Shown here: in pieces, positions 1-7,590 of the stretch
Position numbering within the stretch: the first letter of the stretch is position 1
How the letters are laid out: each line of letters begins with the position of its first letter
Assembly (NCBI GenBank): GCA_003695605.1
Contig: RFIK01000035.1
Span: forward strand, 1 to 13,989
Direction: 5' to 3'
Source: Chlorobiota bacterium
GTDB taxonomy: Bacteria; Bacteroidota; Ignavibacteria; Kapaibacteriales; NICIL-2
DNA length: 13,989 nt
Notes under the pieces: generated by a model
What the model was told of the DNA's origin: nothing
Database searches by the model: none
What the model saw: the letters and a program-made list of their open reading frames with translations, nothing else
Made by a program: the position numbers and the translations under genes

Positions 1-54
1 GATCAGACCAGCAACAATGCAAAGCATGCCCCAGAAGGCATAGCTACGCTTCAT
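1..54 (-). CDS. Small membrane protein, N-terminal fragment (runs off left edge)
   Basis: Eighteen codons are visible, starting with ATG at 54 and reading MKRSYAFWGMLCIVAGLI before the window ends. A short basic start followed by a hydrophobic run indicates an N-terminal membrane segment. The start is convincing because an AAGGAGGAG Shine-Dalgarno sequence sits five bases upstream, inside the end of the preceding pspC-like gene, and the two genes overlap by 11 bp (44-54), which implies translational coupling. Small LiaI/LiaF-like or DUF5668 membrane proteins often accompany PspC-domain genes and begin in a similar way, so that family is the best guess. This is inference, because most of the protein is outside the window. 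Confidence 0.6.
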   Translation of the reverse strand, partial: MKRSYAFWGMLCIVAGLI

Positions 55-520
55 CAGCTCCTCCTTCGATCGTAGCACGGCGTTGCCGACGCTCTTCGAT
101 CCAACCGCGAGAAAGCAACATCGCGCCGCCAACGATGAGCAGCAACGGCACAACGTTTCCTTTGTACCACGGTATGTATCGTTCCAGCAGAAGCGATAGA
201 CCTATCACGATGAGCACAATTCCCAACCCAACACCAATCCGCCGAGACACACGTGATGTGGAGACTTCGACATCGGAGAGAGCCGTCGCAGTGGGCGATT
301 CCATCACTGCGTGTGGATGTGTCCCCTGCTCCTGGATAGGCTCTAGTGGCATTGCAATCCAGCACACAAGGTACGCGATGATGCCGCCCCCATTGACAAA
401 TGCAAGGAGCACAAAGACAATTCGCACCACCGTGGGATCAAGATCAAGGTATTCGGCGATGCCACCACACACGCCGGCAATCTTTTGATTCGTGCGGGAG
501 CGATAGAGTCGTTTTTTCAT
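44..520 (-). CDS. PspC-domain membrane protein
   Basis: This 158-residue protein opens with a PspC domain (residues 1-60), recognisable from the basic start, the IAGVCGGIAEYL stretch and the following DPTVVR before a membrane segment at about 33-56. A polar linker of about 35 residues follows. Two further hydrophobic segments at about 95-112 and 121-137 resemble the LiaI/LiaF-type membrane region, and the protein ends in a charged tail. In enterobacteria PspC senses envelope stress and activates psp genes. Here no PspA or PspF homologue is visible, so a general envelope-stress or membrane-associated role is all that can be inferred. It lies 126 bp beyond the act operon behind a hairpin and so is probably a separate transcription unit. 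An AGAGGTG ribosome binding site five bases upstream of the ATG supports the start. It overlaps the next gene by 11 bp. Confidence 0.85.
   Translation of the reverse strand: MKKRLYRSRTNQKIAGVCGGIAEYLDLDPTVVRIVFVLLAFVNGGGIIAYLVCWIAMPLEPIQEQGTHPHAVMESPTATALSDVEVSTSRVSRRIGVGLGIVLIVIGLSLLLERYIPWYKGNVVPLLLIVGGAMLLSRGWIEERRQRRATIEGGADEA
58..66 (-). promoter_or_regulatory. Strong Shine-Dalgarno for the left-edge gene
   Basis: Read on the minus strand the site is AAGGAGGAG, then CTG, then the ATG at 54. It contains the full AGGAGG core, five bases from the start codon, and is the best ribosome binding site in the window. It decides the start of the truncated gene and lies inside the coding sequence of the upstream PspC-domain gene. 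Confidence 0.75.
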
Positions 521-525
521 CGGGC

Positions 526-539
526 ACCTCTATCGAGGT
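526..539 (-). promoter_or_regulatory. Small hairpin covering the Shine-Dalgarno of the PspC gene
   Basis: On the minus strand the bases read ACCTC-GATA-GAGGT, a 5-bp perfect inverted repeat with a four-base loop. The 3' arm GAGGT is the ribosome binding site of the gene starting at 520. Folding would hide that site. A 5-bp stem is short enough to be chance, so regulation is a possibility only. Confidence 0.3.
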
Positions 540-585
540 TCGGCTGCACGAAACTACGCTGCACCGCGCAGTTTGTTACAGCAAA

Positions 586-616
586 CGGCATTCTCGCCGA
601 ACCTGCGAGAATGCCG
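586..616 (-). terminator. Perfect 12-bp hairpin after actF, probable transcription terminator
   Basis: The arms CGGCATTCTCGC (586-597) and GCGAGAATGCCG (605-616) are exact reverse complements with a seven-base loop (598-604). The hairpin begins 30 bases past the actF stop at 647 and is followed on the minus strand by TTTGCTGT, which is only a weak U-tract. Position and stem strength fit an intrinsic terminator or a 3'-end stabiliser for the ten-gene respiratory operon. The poor U-tract leaves room for partial read-through into the PspC gene. Confidence 0.6.
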
Positions 617-646
617 CGTCTAGAATTGCGCAAGGAAAGTGCCGAC

Positions 647-1870
647 TTAAACCGGATCGTAAGCGCCCGAGTGGTACTCGAGCGACTCATGCAAGTAGGG
701 ATCGTTGCAAGCAACAGCGGAATGACGAGCGAATGCGCGACTTGCGACGATCAACACTGCTCCGAGCATTGCTGTAATCCCGCCCCACCCTGCGAGCACA
801 AGCATCCACGAAAGTTGATACTGCTCGCCGTGCGCAGCGGAAAAGACAGGCAAAATCACCCAGCTCAGGTCAATTGCATGCGCAATAAGCAGGATTACGG
901 CACCGATCGTCACAAGCTGGGGTTTCCGCTTTACATCCTGACGAAGCAGAAAGAGGAAGGGGATCACAAAGTGCCCAAAGAGCGATGCCCAACCGAATAT
1001 CTCCCACCCGTTCGCAAGACGCTTGGCAAAGAAAACCGTCTCCTCTGGCAAGTTGCCGTACCAGATGATGAAGTACTGGGAGAAGGCTACGTAGGTCCAG
1101 AAAATTGTGAAGGCAAACATCAACTTCCCCACATCGTGGTAGTGCTCACGCGAAACAATCCCCGCCAGATACCCCCCGCGCTCGAGCATCCGCATGACGA
1201 TGAGCATCAGTGCCAGCGAGGCAACGAAATGTCCAGCGAATGAGTAGACACCGAAAATCGTGCTGAACCAATGCGGCTCGAGCGTCATGACGAGGTCGAA
1301 TGAGGCAAAGGTAATCGTCAAAGCGTAGAGCAGCACAAACGGCGCCGAAAGTTTCCAATTCCGTTGGGTGGGCGCAATGTTTGCAGCATCATCTTGCCGA
1401 AGTGAATTTCCGATGATAACGCGGTACATCACAATCCACACGACAGCATAGAACACCAAACGTGCCCAGAAGAAGGGCTGGCTCAAGTAGAGGCCCTTGA
1501 ACCCATGGTGGAGATGCTCATCGCTCGAGTGCATCCATTCGTAGATGTTTCCCGTCAGCGCACCGATCACTAAGGGAAGTGCTGCAATCGGGAGCACAAG
1601 CACAAACGAAGAGAGCAATTCAGGGATACGCCTTACCGCTGCCACCCACCCAGCGTTGACCAAGTACGAGAGCGCTGAAAAGAACATGAGCGTTACGCTC
1701 AAACCCATCGCGTAGATAAACCCAAGCAGGTAACCGCCCCACCAGTACTGCGGATGTCCGAGACCGCCGATCATGAATGCTGCGATTCCGACCAGAGCCA
1801 GGATAATCCCCAACCGCCGCAATTGACCCGGAAAGGGCGTCTGTCCCAAGATGATTCGATAAGGGTTCAT
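647..1870 (-). CDS. actF: ACIII subunit ActF, NrfD-like quinone-interacting membrane protein
   Basis: This 407-residue polytopic membrane protein has about ten hydrophobic segments. It is the second NrfD-like integral subunit of Alternative Complex III and is related to ActC. Recognisable family stretches include SFDLVMTLEPHWFSTIFGVY (about 190-209), the YFIIWYGNLPEET region (about 266-278) and the C-terminal DPYLHESLEYH tail. In solved ACIII structures ActF packs beside ActC in the membrane; whether it takes part in proton movement cannot be judged from sequence. It starts at the ATG overlapping the actE stop (ATGA, 1867-1870), so translation is coupled. No truncation or frameshift is seen. 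It is the last act gene and is followed by the 586-616 hairpin. Confidence 0.93.
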   Translation of the reverse strand: MNPYRIILGQTPFPGQLRRLGIILALVGIAAFMIGGLGHPQYWWGGYLLGFIYAMGLSVTLMFFSALSYLVNAGWVAAVRRIPELLSSFVLVLPIAALPLVIGALTGNIYEWMHSSDEHLHHGFKGLYLSQPFFWARLVFYAVVWIVMYRVIIGNSLRQDDAANIAPTQRNWKLSAPFVLLYALTITFASFDLVMTLEPHWFSTIFGVYSFAGHFVASLALMLIVMRMLERGGYLAGIVSREHYHDVGKLMFAFTIFWTYVAFSQYFIIWYGNLPEETVFFAKRLANGWEIFGWASLFGHFVIPFLFLLRQDVKRKPQLVTIGAVILLIAHAIDLSWVILPVFSAAHGEQYQLSWMLVLAGWGGITAMLGAVLIVASRAFARHSAVACNDPYLHESLEYHSGAYDPV

Positions 1871-2520
1871 TGCATACTCTTCGACGTTGTGGAACCATTG
1901 GCCGTGCTGGCAGACGCACCGCTCAACCCGCCAGCAGCGGCTTTGCTCTGCAACTGGCGAACGTAATGCACGATTGCCCAGCGATCAGTTTCTGAGATAC
2001 GATCTGCATATGCCGGCATGATGTTTTGCCCTGCGCTGATCACATGGAAAATCTTTGCATCCGAGTACTCTCGCGCTGCTTGGCGAATAAGATTCATCGT
2101 CTCTTGATTGCCGAAGCCGCGACGCTGGACCAAGCCATCGCCGGTACCGGTGTAGTTGTGGCATGGTGAGCAGAACGTGTTGAAGCGATTCTGTCCCCGA
2201 GCAAGAACGAACTCCGTTTTCGGGAGTGGATTGCCAGCAGCGAAGTATTTCTCCGCCGAATCTACATCGCCCATCGCAAAAGGATAGCTGCGCCCTTGAC
2301 GAGGGAGCGTACCTTCGACTGGATACCGCTGCGCGCGATTGTCTGCAAAAAATCGCGCTTCGCCCTGAGGCTTGAGGTGAAATTGATCGTCCATGTCTGG
2401 GATGATCATGAGTGGAGGTTCTTCACTGAACCACCAAATCCTTCCCGACAGGACACCAATCGTGAACGTTGCAAGAGCGGCAAGGAGAACACCGATGATA
2501 ATCTTCCAGGCAGTACTCAT
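1867..2520 (-). CDS. actE: ACIII subunit ActE, membrane-anchored monohaem cytochrome c
   Basis: The 217-residue protein has an N-terminal hydrophobic segment (about 5-27) that serves as an uncleaved anchor or signal. A class I cytochrome c domain follows, with CSPCH at 117-121 and a likely distal methionine ligand at Met168 in NIMPAYA. Residues 105-190 (FVLARGQNRFNTF through WAIVHYVRQL) match the usual ActE cytochrome fold. It is the monohaem subunit of Alternative Complex III that takes electrons from ActA and passes them to an external cytochrome or oxidase; the exact partner is inferred. The last 25 residues are rich in Ser, Thr, Ala and Gly and are probably disordered. The gene overlaps actD upstream and actF downstream, each by an ATGA junction. 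Confidence 0.92.
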   Translation of the reverse strand: MSTAWKIIIGVLLAALATFTIGVLSGRIWWFSEEPPLMIIPDMDDQFHLKPQGEARFFADNRAQRYPVEGTLPRQGRSYPFAMGDVDSAEKYFAAGNPLPKTEFVLARGQNRFNTFCSPCHNYTGTGDGLVQRRGFGNQETMNLIRQAAREYSDAKIFHVISAGQNIMPAYADRISETDRWAIVHYVRQLQSKAAAGGLSGASASTANGSTTSKSMQ

Positions 2521-3104
2521 TGCTCATCGGATGGTGTGGTAACTGGTTGCAGGATTGCACTCTGAGTTGCAGGGGCTGTATGAACGTGGACGTTCGTTCC
2601 CCCCATCGCACGGAGCAATTCCTCGGTGTCTGTGATCGTATACCGCGGATCGTCCGAAAAAATGGCGACGACAAACGTATCGTCGGTCGCACGACGGAAC
2701 GACGTGTCACCTTGCAATGGATGCCACCACGTTGGCAGTTTACACAGCCCGAGCAGCCCAAAGAGCGTAAAGAACGCACACAGCAGGACTGTCAACTCGA
2801 AGTCAACTGGAACAGAAAACTGTATCGCAAAGAACGGCTTTCCTCCTATGTTGAGGCGATAGTCGTAGCCACCGGTCCACCACTGGAGAAGGAGTGCGCT
2901 GGCGAGCCCTGTTACACCGCCGAGGAACGAGATATACGGCAAGATCGTCCGTCGCACCCCCATTGCGCGGTCCAAGCCGTGAACAGGGTACGGCGTGTAG
3001 CAATCAAAGCGCGTATAGCCGCGTTCGTACACCGCACGCGCAGCAGCGACGAGCGCGTTGACATCGCGGAATTCAGCAACTGTTGCAACTGGACGTTGTT
3101 CCAT
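2517..3104 (-). CDS. actD: ACIII subunit ActD (DUF3341)
   Basis: ActD is a small membrane subunit of Alternative Complex III without cofactors. With the start chosen here it has 195 residues. The N-terminal soluble domain carries the family signature around YERGYTRFDCYTPYPVHGLD, followed by a membrane hairpin: one segment near ILPYISFLGGVTGLASALLL and one near FELTVLLCAFFTLFGLLGL. The open reading frame extends to 3182, but DUF3341 homology begins within about ten residues of the Met at 3104. That start leaves a 4-bp gap from the actC stop, whereas 3182 would force a 74-bp overlap; an intermediate Met at 3158 is also possible. No start has a good Shine-Dalgarno sequence. Its last codon and stop overlap the actE start. 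Confidence 0.9.
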   Translation of the reverse strand: MEQRPVATVAEFRDVNALVAAARAVYERGYTRFDCYTPYPVHGLDRAMGVRRTILPYISFLGGVTGLASALLLQWWTGGYDYRLNIGGKPFFAIQFSVPVDFELTVLLCAFFTLFGLLGLCKLPTWWHPLQGDTSFRRATDDTFVVAIFSDDPRYTITDTEELLRAMGGTNVHVHTAPATQSAILQPVTTPSDEQ

Positions 3105-3108
3105 AGCG

Positions 3109-4557
3109 TCATGCGCCGGTGGAATGTTTGACTTGGTGACTTTGCGCGTCCGCTCCATGGTGCGAGTGCTGCGGTTGCGCACCCGGCAGAATCGCTTTCA
3201 CTTCAGCAATTGCGATGACGGGGATGTACTTGGCGAAAAGGAGGAAGAGCGTCAGGAAAATTCCGATCGTTCCCGCAAAGATTGAGACTTCCACCCATGT
3301 CGGCGTGTAGTAGCCCCAGCTTGCTGGAAGAAAGTCGTGGTGGAGACTCGTCGCGATAATCGTAAATCGCTCGAACCACATCCCAATGTTGACGAGAATC
3401 GAAACGATGAACATTACCGGGACATTCCTCCGCAACCGACGCGACCAGAAGACCTGTGGTGAGACGACGTTGCAGAGGACCATCGTCCAGTATGCCCAGG
3501 CGTAGTCCCCCGTTGCGCGGTTGATGAAGACAAATGCTTCGTAAGGATTCCCTGAATACTGCGCAATGAAAAACTCCATCGCATAAGCGTAGCCGACCAT
3601 CATCCCCGTTGCCAGGATGATTTTGTTCATGTTCTCCAAGTGCTTCATCGTGATGAGCTCTTTGAGATCGAGCACCTCCCGTGTAATGACAAGGAGCGTC
3701 ATCACCATTGCAAACCCAGAAAAAATCGCTCCTGCAACGAAGTAGGGCGGGAAAATTGTCGTATGCCAGCCTGGCAAGATGCCAGCGGTAAAGTCGAGCG
3801 ACACCACTGAGTGTACGGAAAGCACCAGCGGTGTCGAGAGTCCTGCCAAAATCAGGTACGCCATCTCGTAGTGGTGCCAGTGTCGCATTGAACCGCTCCA
3901 GCCAAGTGAGAAGAAGCCGTAGAGACGCTTTGCCACCTTGTTTGTGACCACATCCCGGAGCGTTGCCAGATCCGGCACCATCCCCAAGAACCAGAAAATC
4001 AGCGAGACGGTCAAGTACGTCGAGACAGCAAAGACGTCCCACTCGAGCGGGGAGCGGAAGTTCGTCCACATTTGCATTTGGTTGGGGTACGGGATGAGCC
4101 AGTACGCAAACCAAATCCGCCCGACGTGGATGAGCGGGAACAGCCCCGCGCAAATCACCGCAAAGATGGTCATCGCCTCCGCCGAGCGATTGATCGCCGT
4201 ACGCCACTTCTGCCGGAAGAGGAAGAGAATCGCTGAAATGAGTGTTCCTGCATGCCCGATTCCGATCCAGAAGACGAAATTGGTAATATCCCACCCCCAC
4301 CCGATGGGATTGTTGAGTCCCCAAACACCGATTCCGATCAAAATTGTGTAGAGGATGCACCCAACACCCCAGGCGGCAATTGCAGCGGTAAAGCTCAGCG
4401 CCAACAAATATTTTGGCGTAGGCTTGCCTTCGGCGATGCTCGCAATTTTTGTTGTAATGTCGTGATGTGTGGGATTACCAAGCACAAGAGGCTCGCGCTC
4501 AAAGCGTATCCCGTCCGAACGAAGGTGCGCAGTCTGAACAGCTGTCGTCGTACTCAT
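3109..4557 (-). CDS. actC: ACIII subunit ActC, NrfD/PsrC-family quinol-oxidising membrane protein
   Basis: This 482-residue protein has about ten membrane segments and belongs to the NrfD/PsrC family. It is the main quinol-binding subunit of Alternative Complex III and hands electrons to the Fe-S subunit ActB. Recognisable conserved stretches are WIGIGHAGTLISA (97-109), HSVVSLDFTAGILPGWHTT (249-267, the quinone-site region) with FPPYFVAGAIFSGF after it, and MEFFIAQYSGNPYE (327-340). A soluble N-terminus of about 48 residues precedes the first helix. The last 20 residues are His-rich (five histidines from 464), which is unusual enough to note, though its role is unknown. It follows actB after a two-base gap and precedes actD by four bases. 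Confidence 0.95.
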   Translation of the reverse strand: MSTTTAVQTAHLRSDGIRFEREPLVLGNPTHHDITTKIASIAEGKPTPKYLLALSFTAAIAAWGVGCILYTILIGIGVWGLNNPIGWGWDITNFVFWIGIGHAGTLISAILFLFRQKWRTAINRSAEAMTIFAVICAGLFPLIHVGRIWFAYWLIPYPNQMQMWTNFRSPLEWDVFAVSTYLTVSLIFWFLGMVPDLATLRDVVTNKVAKRLYGFFSLGWSGSMRHWHHYEMAYLILAGLSTPLVLSVHSVVSLDFTAGILPGWHTTIFPPYFVAGAIFSGFAMVMTLLVITREVLDLKELITMKHLENMNKIILATGMMVGYAYAMEFFIAQYSGNPYEAFVFINRATGDYAWAYWTMVLCNVVSPQVFWSRRLRRNVPVMFIVSILVNIGMWFERFTIIATSLHHDFLPASWGYYTPTWVEVSIFAGTIGIFLTLFLLFAKYIPVIAIAEVKAILPGAQPQHSHHGADAQSHQVKHSTGA

Positions 4558-4559
4558 TG

Positions 4560-7500
4560 CTACACCGCACGAGGAGTAGTGTTACGAACTTTTGCAAGGT
4601 AGGTCACCGATGGACGCACGTTGAGCTCTTCGAGCACCAGGAACGATCGCTCGCTGGTGCGAAGCGTAGCAACGCGGCTTGAGCTGTCGTTGAGGTTCCC
4701 GAACGTGATTGCTGACGCTGGGCACGCCTGCTCACATGCGGTCTGGAATGCGCCGTCGGGAACACGGGCATGCCCTTGATCTTTGGCATGATACTTTGCT
4801 TCGTTGATGCGTTGGACGCAAAAGGTGCACTTTTCCATTACCCCGCGCATCCGCACGGTAACGTCTGGATTCATCACCAAATCGAGTGGATGCGGCTCTC
4901 CAGTGCCAAGCCGTTCTTCGTAGAAGCGACGGAAGTATGCCAGGAAGTTGAACCGCCGCACTTTGTACGGGCAGTTATTCAGGCAGTACCGCGTCCCGAC
5001 ACAACGATTGTACACCATTTCGTTGAGACCCTCCGGCGAGTGCACTGTCGCGGCAACGGGGCAGACATTCTCGCACGGGGCGTTCTCGCAGTGCTGGCAC
5101 AGCATCGGCTGAACTACACTCCGCGGATCATCCGGTGTACCCAAATAGTAACGGTCGAGCCGTATCCAGTGCATGATGCGTCCCCGCATAACCTGGTCTT
5201 TGCCGACCGGAGGAATATTGTTCTCACTTTCGCACGCAACCACACAGGCATTGCATCCTGTGCACGCAGACATGTCAATGACCATCCCCCATTTGTGCCC
5301 CTTGTACTGATAACCGTCAACGATGTTGAGCGGGATTTTGAAGTGTCCATCGCTTCCGACGTTGGGGAATTCAAGCCCTTCAGGACGTTTCCCTGCCTTA
5401 AGCTCGTCGAGAGTGAGTTCATGGACAATCGGCCGGAATTTCTCTTCACCCGCCTCCGGTTCCCACTGCTTGGTGAACTGGGCATGGAAGTATTTCTGCG
5501 TGCGCGCGATCGGCGAGTGTTGTCCTGTTTTTGTGATGGCAGCGCTGTAGTACCCAATCCGTGCAGCATCGAGCAGTGGATAGGCGTTCTGCCCAAAGCC
5601 AGAGGCTACTTTCCCTGCTTGCCTGCCGTAGCCGAGCGCGGTGACGACTACTCCCTCGTGCATGCCGTACTGCGTGAGAACCGGAACGTCAATCGCAGCC
5701 GAGCCGACAGTGATGCGAACGACATCCTCGCTCTGCACGCCAAGCTTTTCGGCTGTCCGCGGAGACATAATAGCAACGTTTTCCCACGTATGCTTTGTCA
5801 CTGGGTCGGGGCACTCAAGAAGCCACGGGTTGTTCGCATGTGAACCGTCATAGACCGAGCTACTCGGCACCACCAAGACGGCAAGCTCATTGACATCGAG
5901 CATGGGACGGAACGTTGCCAGTGCAGCAAGGCTTGGCTTCGGAAGGGACTGCAGCTGCCCAGCAACAAACCCTTGACGCAGCAACTCTTCCCACCGTGCT
6001 TCTGAGCCAAGACGCTCAATGACGGTGCGCTTGAAGTACTCGAAGTACGTCTCCGCGTTCCCAACAGCCTCGGGGGCAAATGCTTTGACGATCCCGAAGA
6101 GCAGCTCCCCCGTCGAGAGAGCATTGAGCGGCAGCGGAGCAATGAGTGGCTGCTGGATGCAGTAGGAACCATCGAAGGCAACTGCATCGCCCCAACTTTC
6201 GTACTGATGCGCTGCGGGAATGGTTATCGTGCACTGCTGCGCTGTTTCGTCGTCAATGAGCGTGTGCGCGAACCGATGTTCAACACGTCGCAGCAGCGAC
6301 CGCATCTCTGCATCGGCAGTGTACTCGGGATTGACGTGGCTGAAGAGCACAACCCCAACACGTTCGTTGCGCAAGTCATCGCGGAGTGCCTCGACTGCAG
6401 GGCGGCGCATCTGGCTCATCGGGAGCACGTGCGCAAATACTTTCCCTTCGCCAATGGAGCCGAGCAGCGTGTTGATTGCAATGCCAACTGCATGTGCATA
6501 GGGAGAAAGATGCTCACCGACGAGCACGCAGCCACGCTCGCCAGCAGCCAGAAGCTCCCGAGCGATTCGCGCCGCAGCATCACGATGCGAGGTGGGATGC
6601 GCTAATTGCTGCGCGCCTTTGGCTTGTGCGATGTTGTTATAGAGCGCCGTAAGGAACGACTCGTAGTCGCGCGGATGGATCACCACTCGCTCATCGGCTG
6701 CGGCACCGCTCTGGCTGTAGCGCCCCTCGACAGCGATGAAGCGACTCATCACAGGGTTCGACTGCGTTGGCTTTCGGCGAGCTGCAAAGCCACGGGTGTG
6801 ATAGACTGCATTCCGGTCCGTGCCAAGGAAATCAGCATCAACGCTGACGATAACGTCTGCGCGCTCAAGGCTTGGTACAAGCGTTCCTTCGATTCCGAGC
6901 AACGCCTTGCTTGCTTCCGCAGCACCATCGGCGATTGCCCAGGGGAACACAACCACTTGGGCATTTGGCACATGCTGCTCGACAAGCCGTGAAAGCGTAC
7001 CGAGAGCTGGGGAGCAATGCTCGTCAATGAGAATGCGGATGTGCTTTCCTTCCCCGCTCGCAGTGCGAATTGCCTCGACAATCTGTGCCACTGCATTCGC
7101 AGGCGTCGAATAGTTCCCGCTCGGAATGACGCCAGGTCGCCGTCCAACCAGGATGGGTCGGATGCGCTCCGGATCGTAGAGTTCGAAGAGTGTTGCTTGA
7201 ATGAGCGCACTCGATTTGCCGCCGACGATCGGATGGAGGTCGTTCCCTTCGACCTTGACTGGACGCCCTTCCCGCACCCGAACAAGCAGCGGATGCACAA
7301 CGTTTTTGTGCATGTAGCACGTGCTGTAGTAGAGCGGCACTCCGGGGATCGCGTACTCAGGATTTTTCACCGCTGGAACGAGCTTGTAGTCGGGACGACG
7401 ACAGGCTGCAGCGGTAACTGCCATCGCCGCTGAGAGCATCGCCATGAACGACCGCCGTGATAGCGGTGTCTCCAGTATCGGAGGACCATCACTGGCTACA

Positions 7501-7577
7501 TCTGGCTCTTCACCGACCACACGAGCGAAATGCTCCATCGAGTCGTGCATCAAGCGTTCTGGAATTGTCGTTGACAT
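4560..7577 (-). CDS. actB: ACIII subunit ActB, molybdopterin-oxidoreductase fold fused to a four-cluster Fe-S domain
   Basis: The 1005-residue large subunit of Alternative Complex III carries electrons from the quinol site to the haems. Residues 39-59 form a Tat-type signal (SRRSFM) that ends in a lipobox with Cys59, so export as a lipoprotein is likely. Residues 60 to about 690 have the molybdopterin-oxidoreductase fold but lack the N-terminal CxxCx3C cluster motif; the ActB family is known not to bind molybdenum. The C-terminal ferredoxin-like domain has four cysteine sets: 772/775/778/782, 827/830/835/839, 859/865/869 and 917/920/948/952. In the third, Thr862 replaces the second cysteine, which predicts a [3Fe-4S] cluster beside three [4Fe-4S]. 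The gene lies 13 bp after actA and 2 bp before actC, with no clear Shine-Dalgarno sequence. No frameshift is seen. Confidence 0.95.
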   Translation of the reverse strand: MSTTIPERLMHDSMEHFARVVGEEPDVASDGPPILETPLSRRSFMAMLSAAMAVTAAACRRPDYKLVPAVKNPEYAIPGVPLYYSTCYMHKNVVHPLLVRVREGRPVKVEGNDLHPIVGGKSSALIQATLFELYDPERIRPILVGRRPGVIPSGNYSTPANAVAQIVEAIRTASGEGKHIRILIDEHCSPALGTLSRLVEQHVPNAQVVVFPWAIADGAAEASKALLGIEGTLVPSLERADVIVSVDADFLGTDRNAVYHTRGFAARRKPTQSNPVMSRFIAVEGRYSQSGAAADERVVIHPRDYESFLTALYNNIAQAKGAQQLAHPTSHRDAAARIARELLAAGERGCVLVGEHLSPYAHAVGIAINTLLGSIGEGKVFAHVLPMSQMRRPAVEALRDDLRNERVGVVLFSHVNPEYTADAEMRSLLRRVEHRFAHTLIDDETAQQCTITIPAAHQYESWGDAVAFDGSYCIQQPLIAPLPLNALSTGELLFGIVKAFAPEAVGNAETYFEYFKRTVIERLGSEARWEELLRQGFVAGQLQSLPKPSLAALATFRPMLDVNELAVLVVPSSSVYDGSHANNPWLLECPDPVTKHTWENVAIMSPRTAEKLGVQSEDVVRITVGSAAIDVPVLTQYGMHEGVVVTALGYGRQAGKVASGFGQNAYPLLDAARIGYYSAAITKTGQHSPIARTQKYFHAQFTKQWEPEAGEEKFRPIVHELTLDELKAGKRPEGLEFPNVGSDGHFKIPLNIVDGYQYKGHKWGMVIDMSACTGCNACVVACESENNIPPVGKDQVMRGRIMHWIRLDRYYLGTPDDPRSVVQPMLCQHCENAPCENVCPVAATVHSPEGLNEMVYNRCVGTRYCLNNCPYKVRRFNFLAYFRRFYEERLGTGEPHPLDLVMNPDVTVRMRGVMEKCTFCVQRINEAKYHAKDQGHARVPDGAFQTACEQACPASAITFGNLNDSSSRVATLRTSERSFLVLEELNVRPSVTYLAKVRNTTPRAV

Positions 7578-7590
7578 AAACAGTCGCTCA

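Noticed and set aside
571..586. Second small inverted repeat GTTTG-TTACAG-CAAAC beside the act terminator
   Set aside because: A 5-bp A/T-rich stem next to a much stronger hairpin is unlikely to matter alone.
485..1243. Plus-strand open frame (252 residues) opposite the PspC gene and actF
   Set aside because: Composition is unlike a real protein, with no domain or ribosome binding site, and it crosses two clear minus-strand genes and the terminator hairpin.
3105..3182. Longer ActD starting at 3182 or 3158
   Set aside because: It would overlap actC by 50-74 bp and add residues not typical of DUF3341; no ribosome binding site favours it.
4770..5843. Long plus-strand open frame (357 residues) opposite actB
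   Set aside because: It is antisense to the conserved Fe-S region of ActB, has no recognisable domain, and is explained by the codon bias of the real gene.
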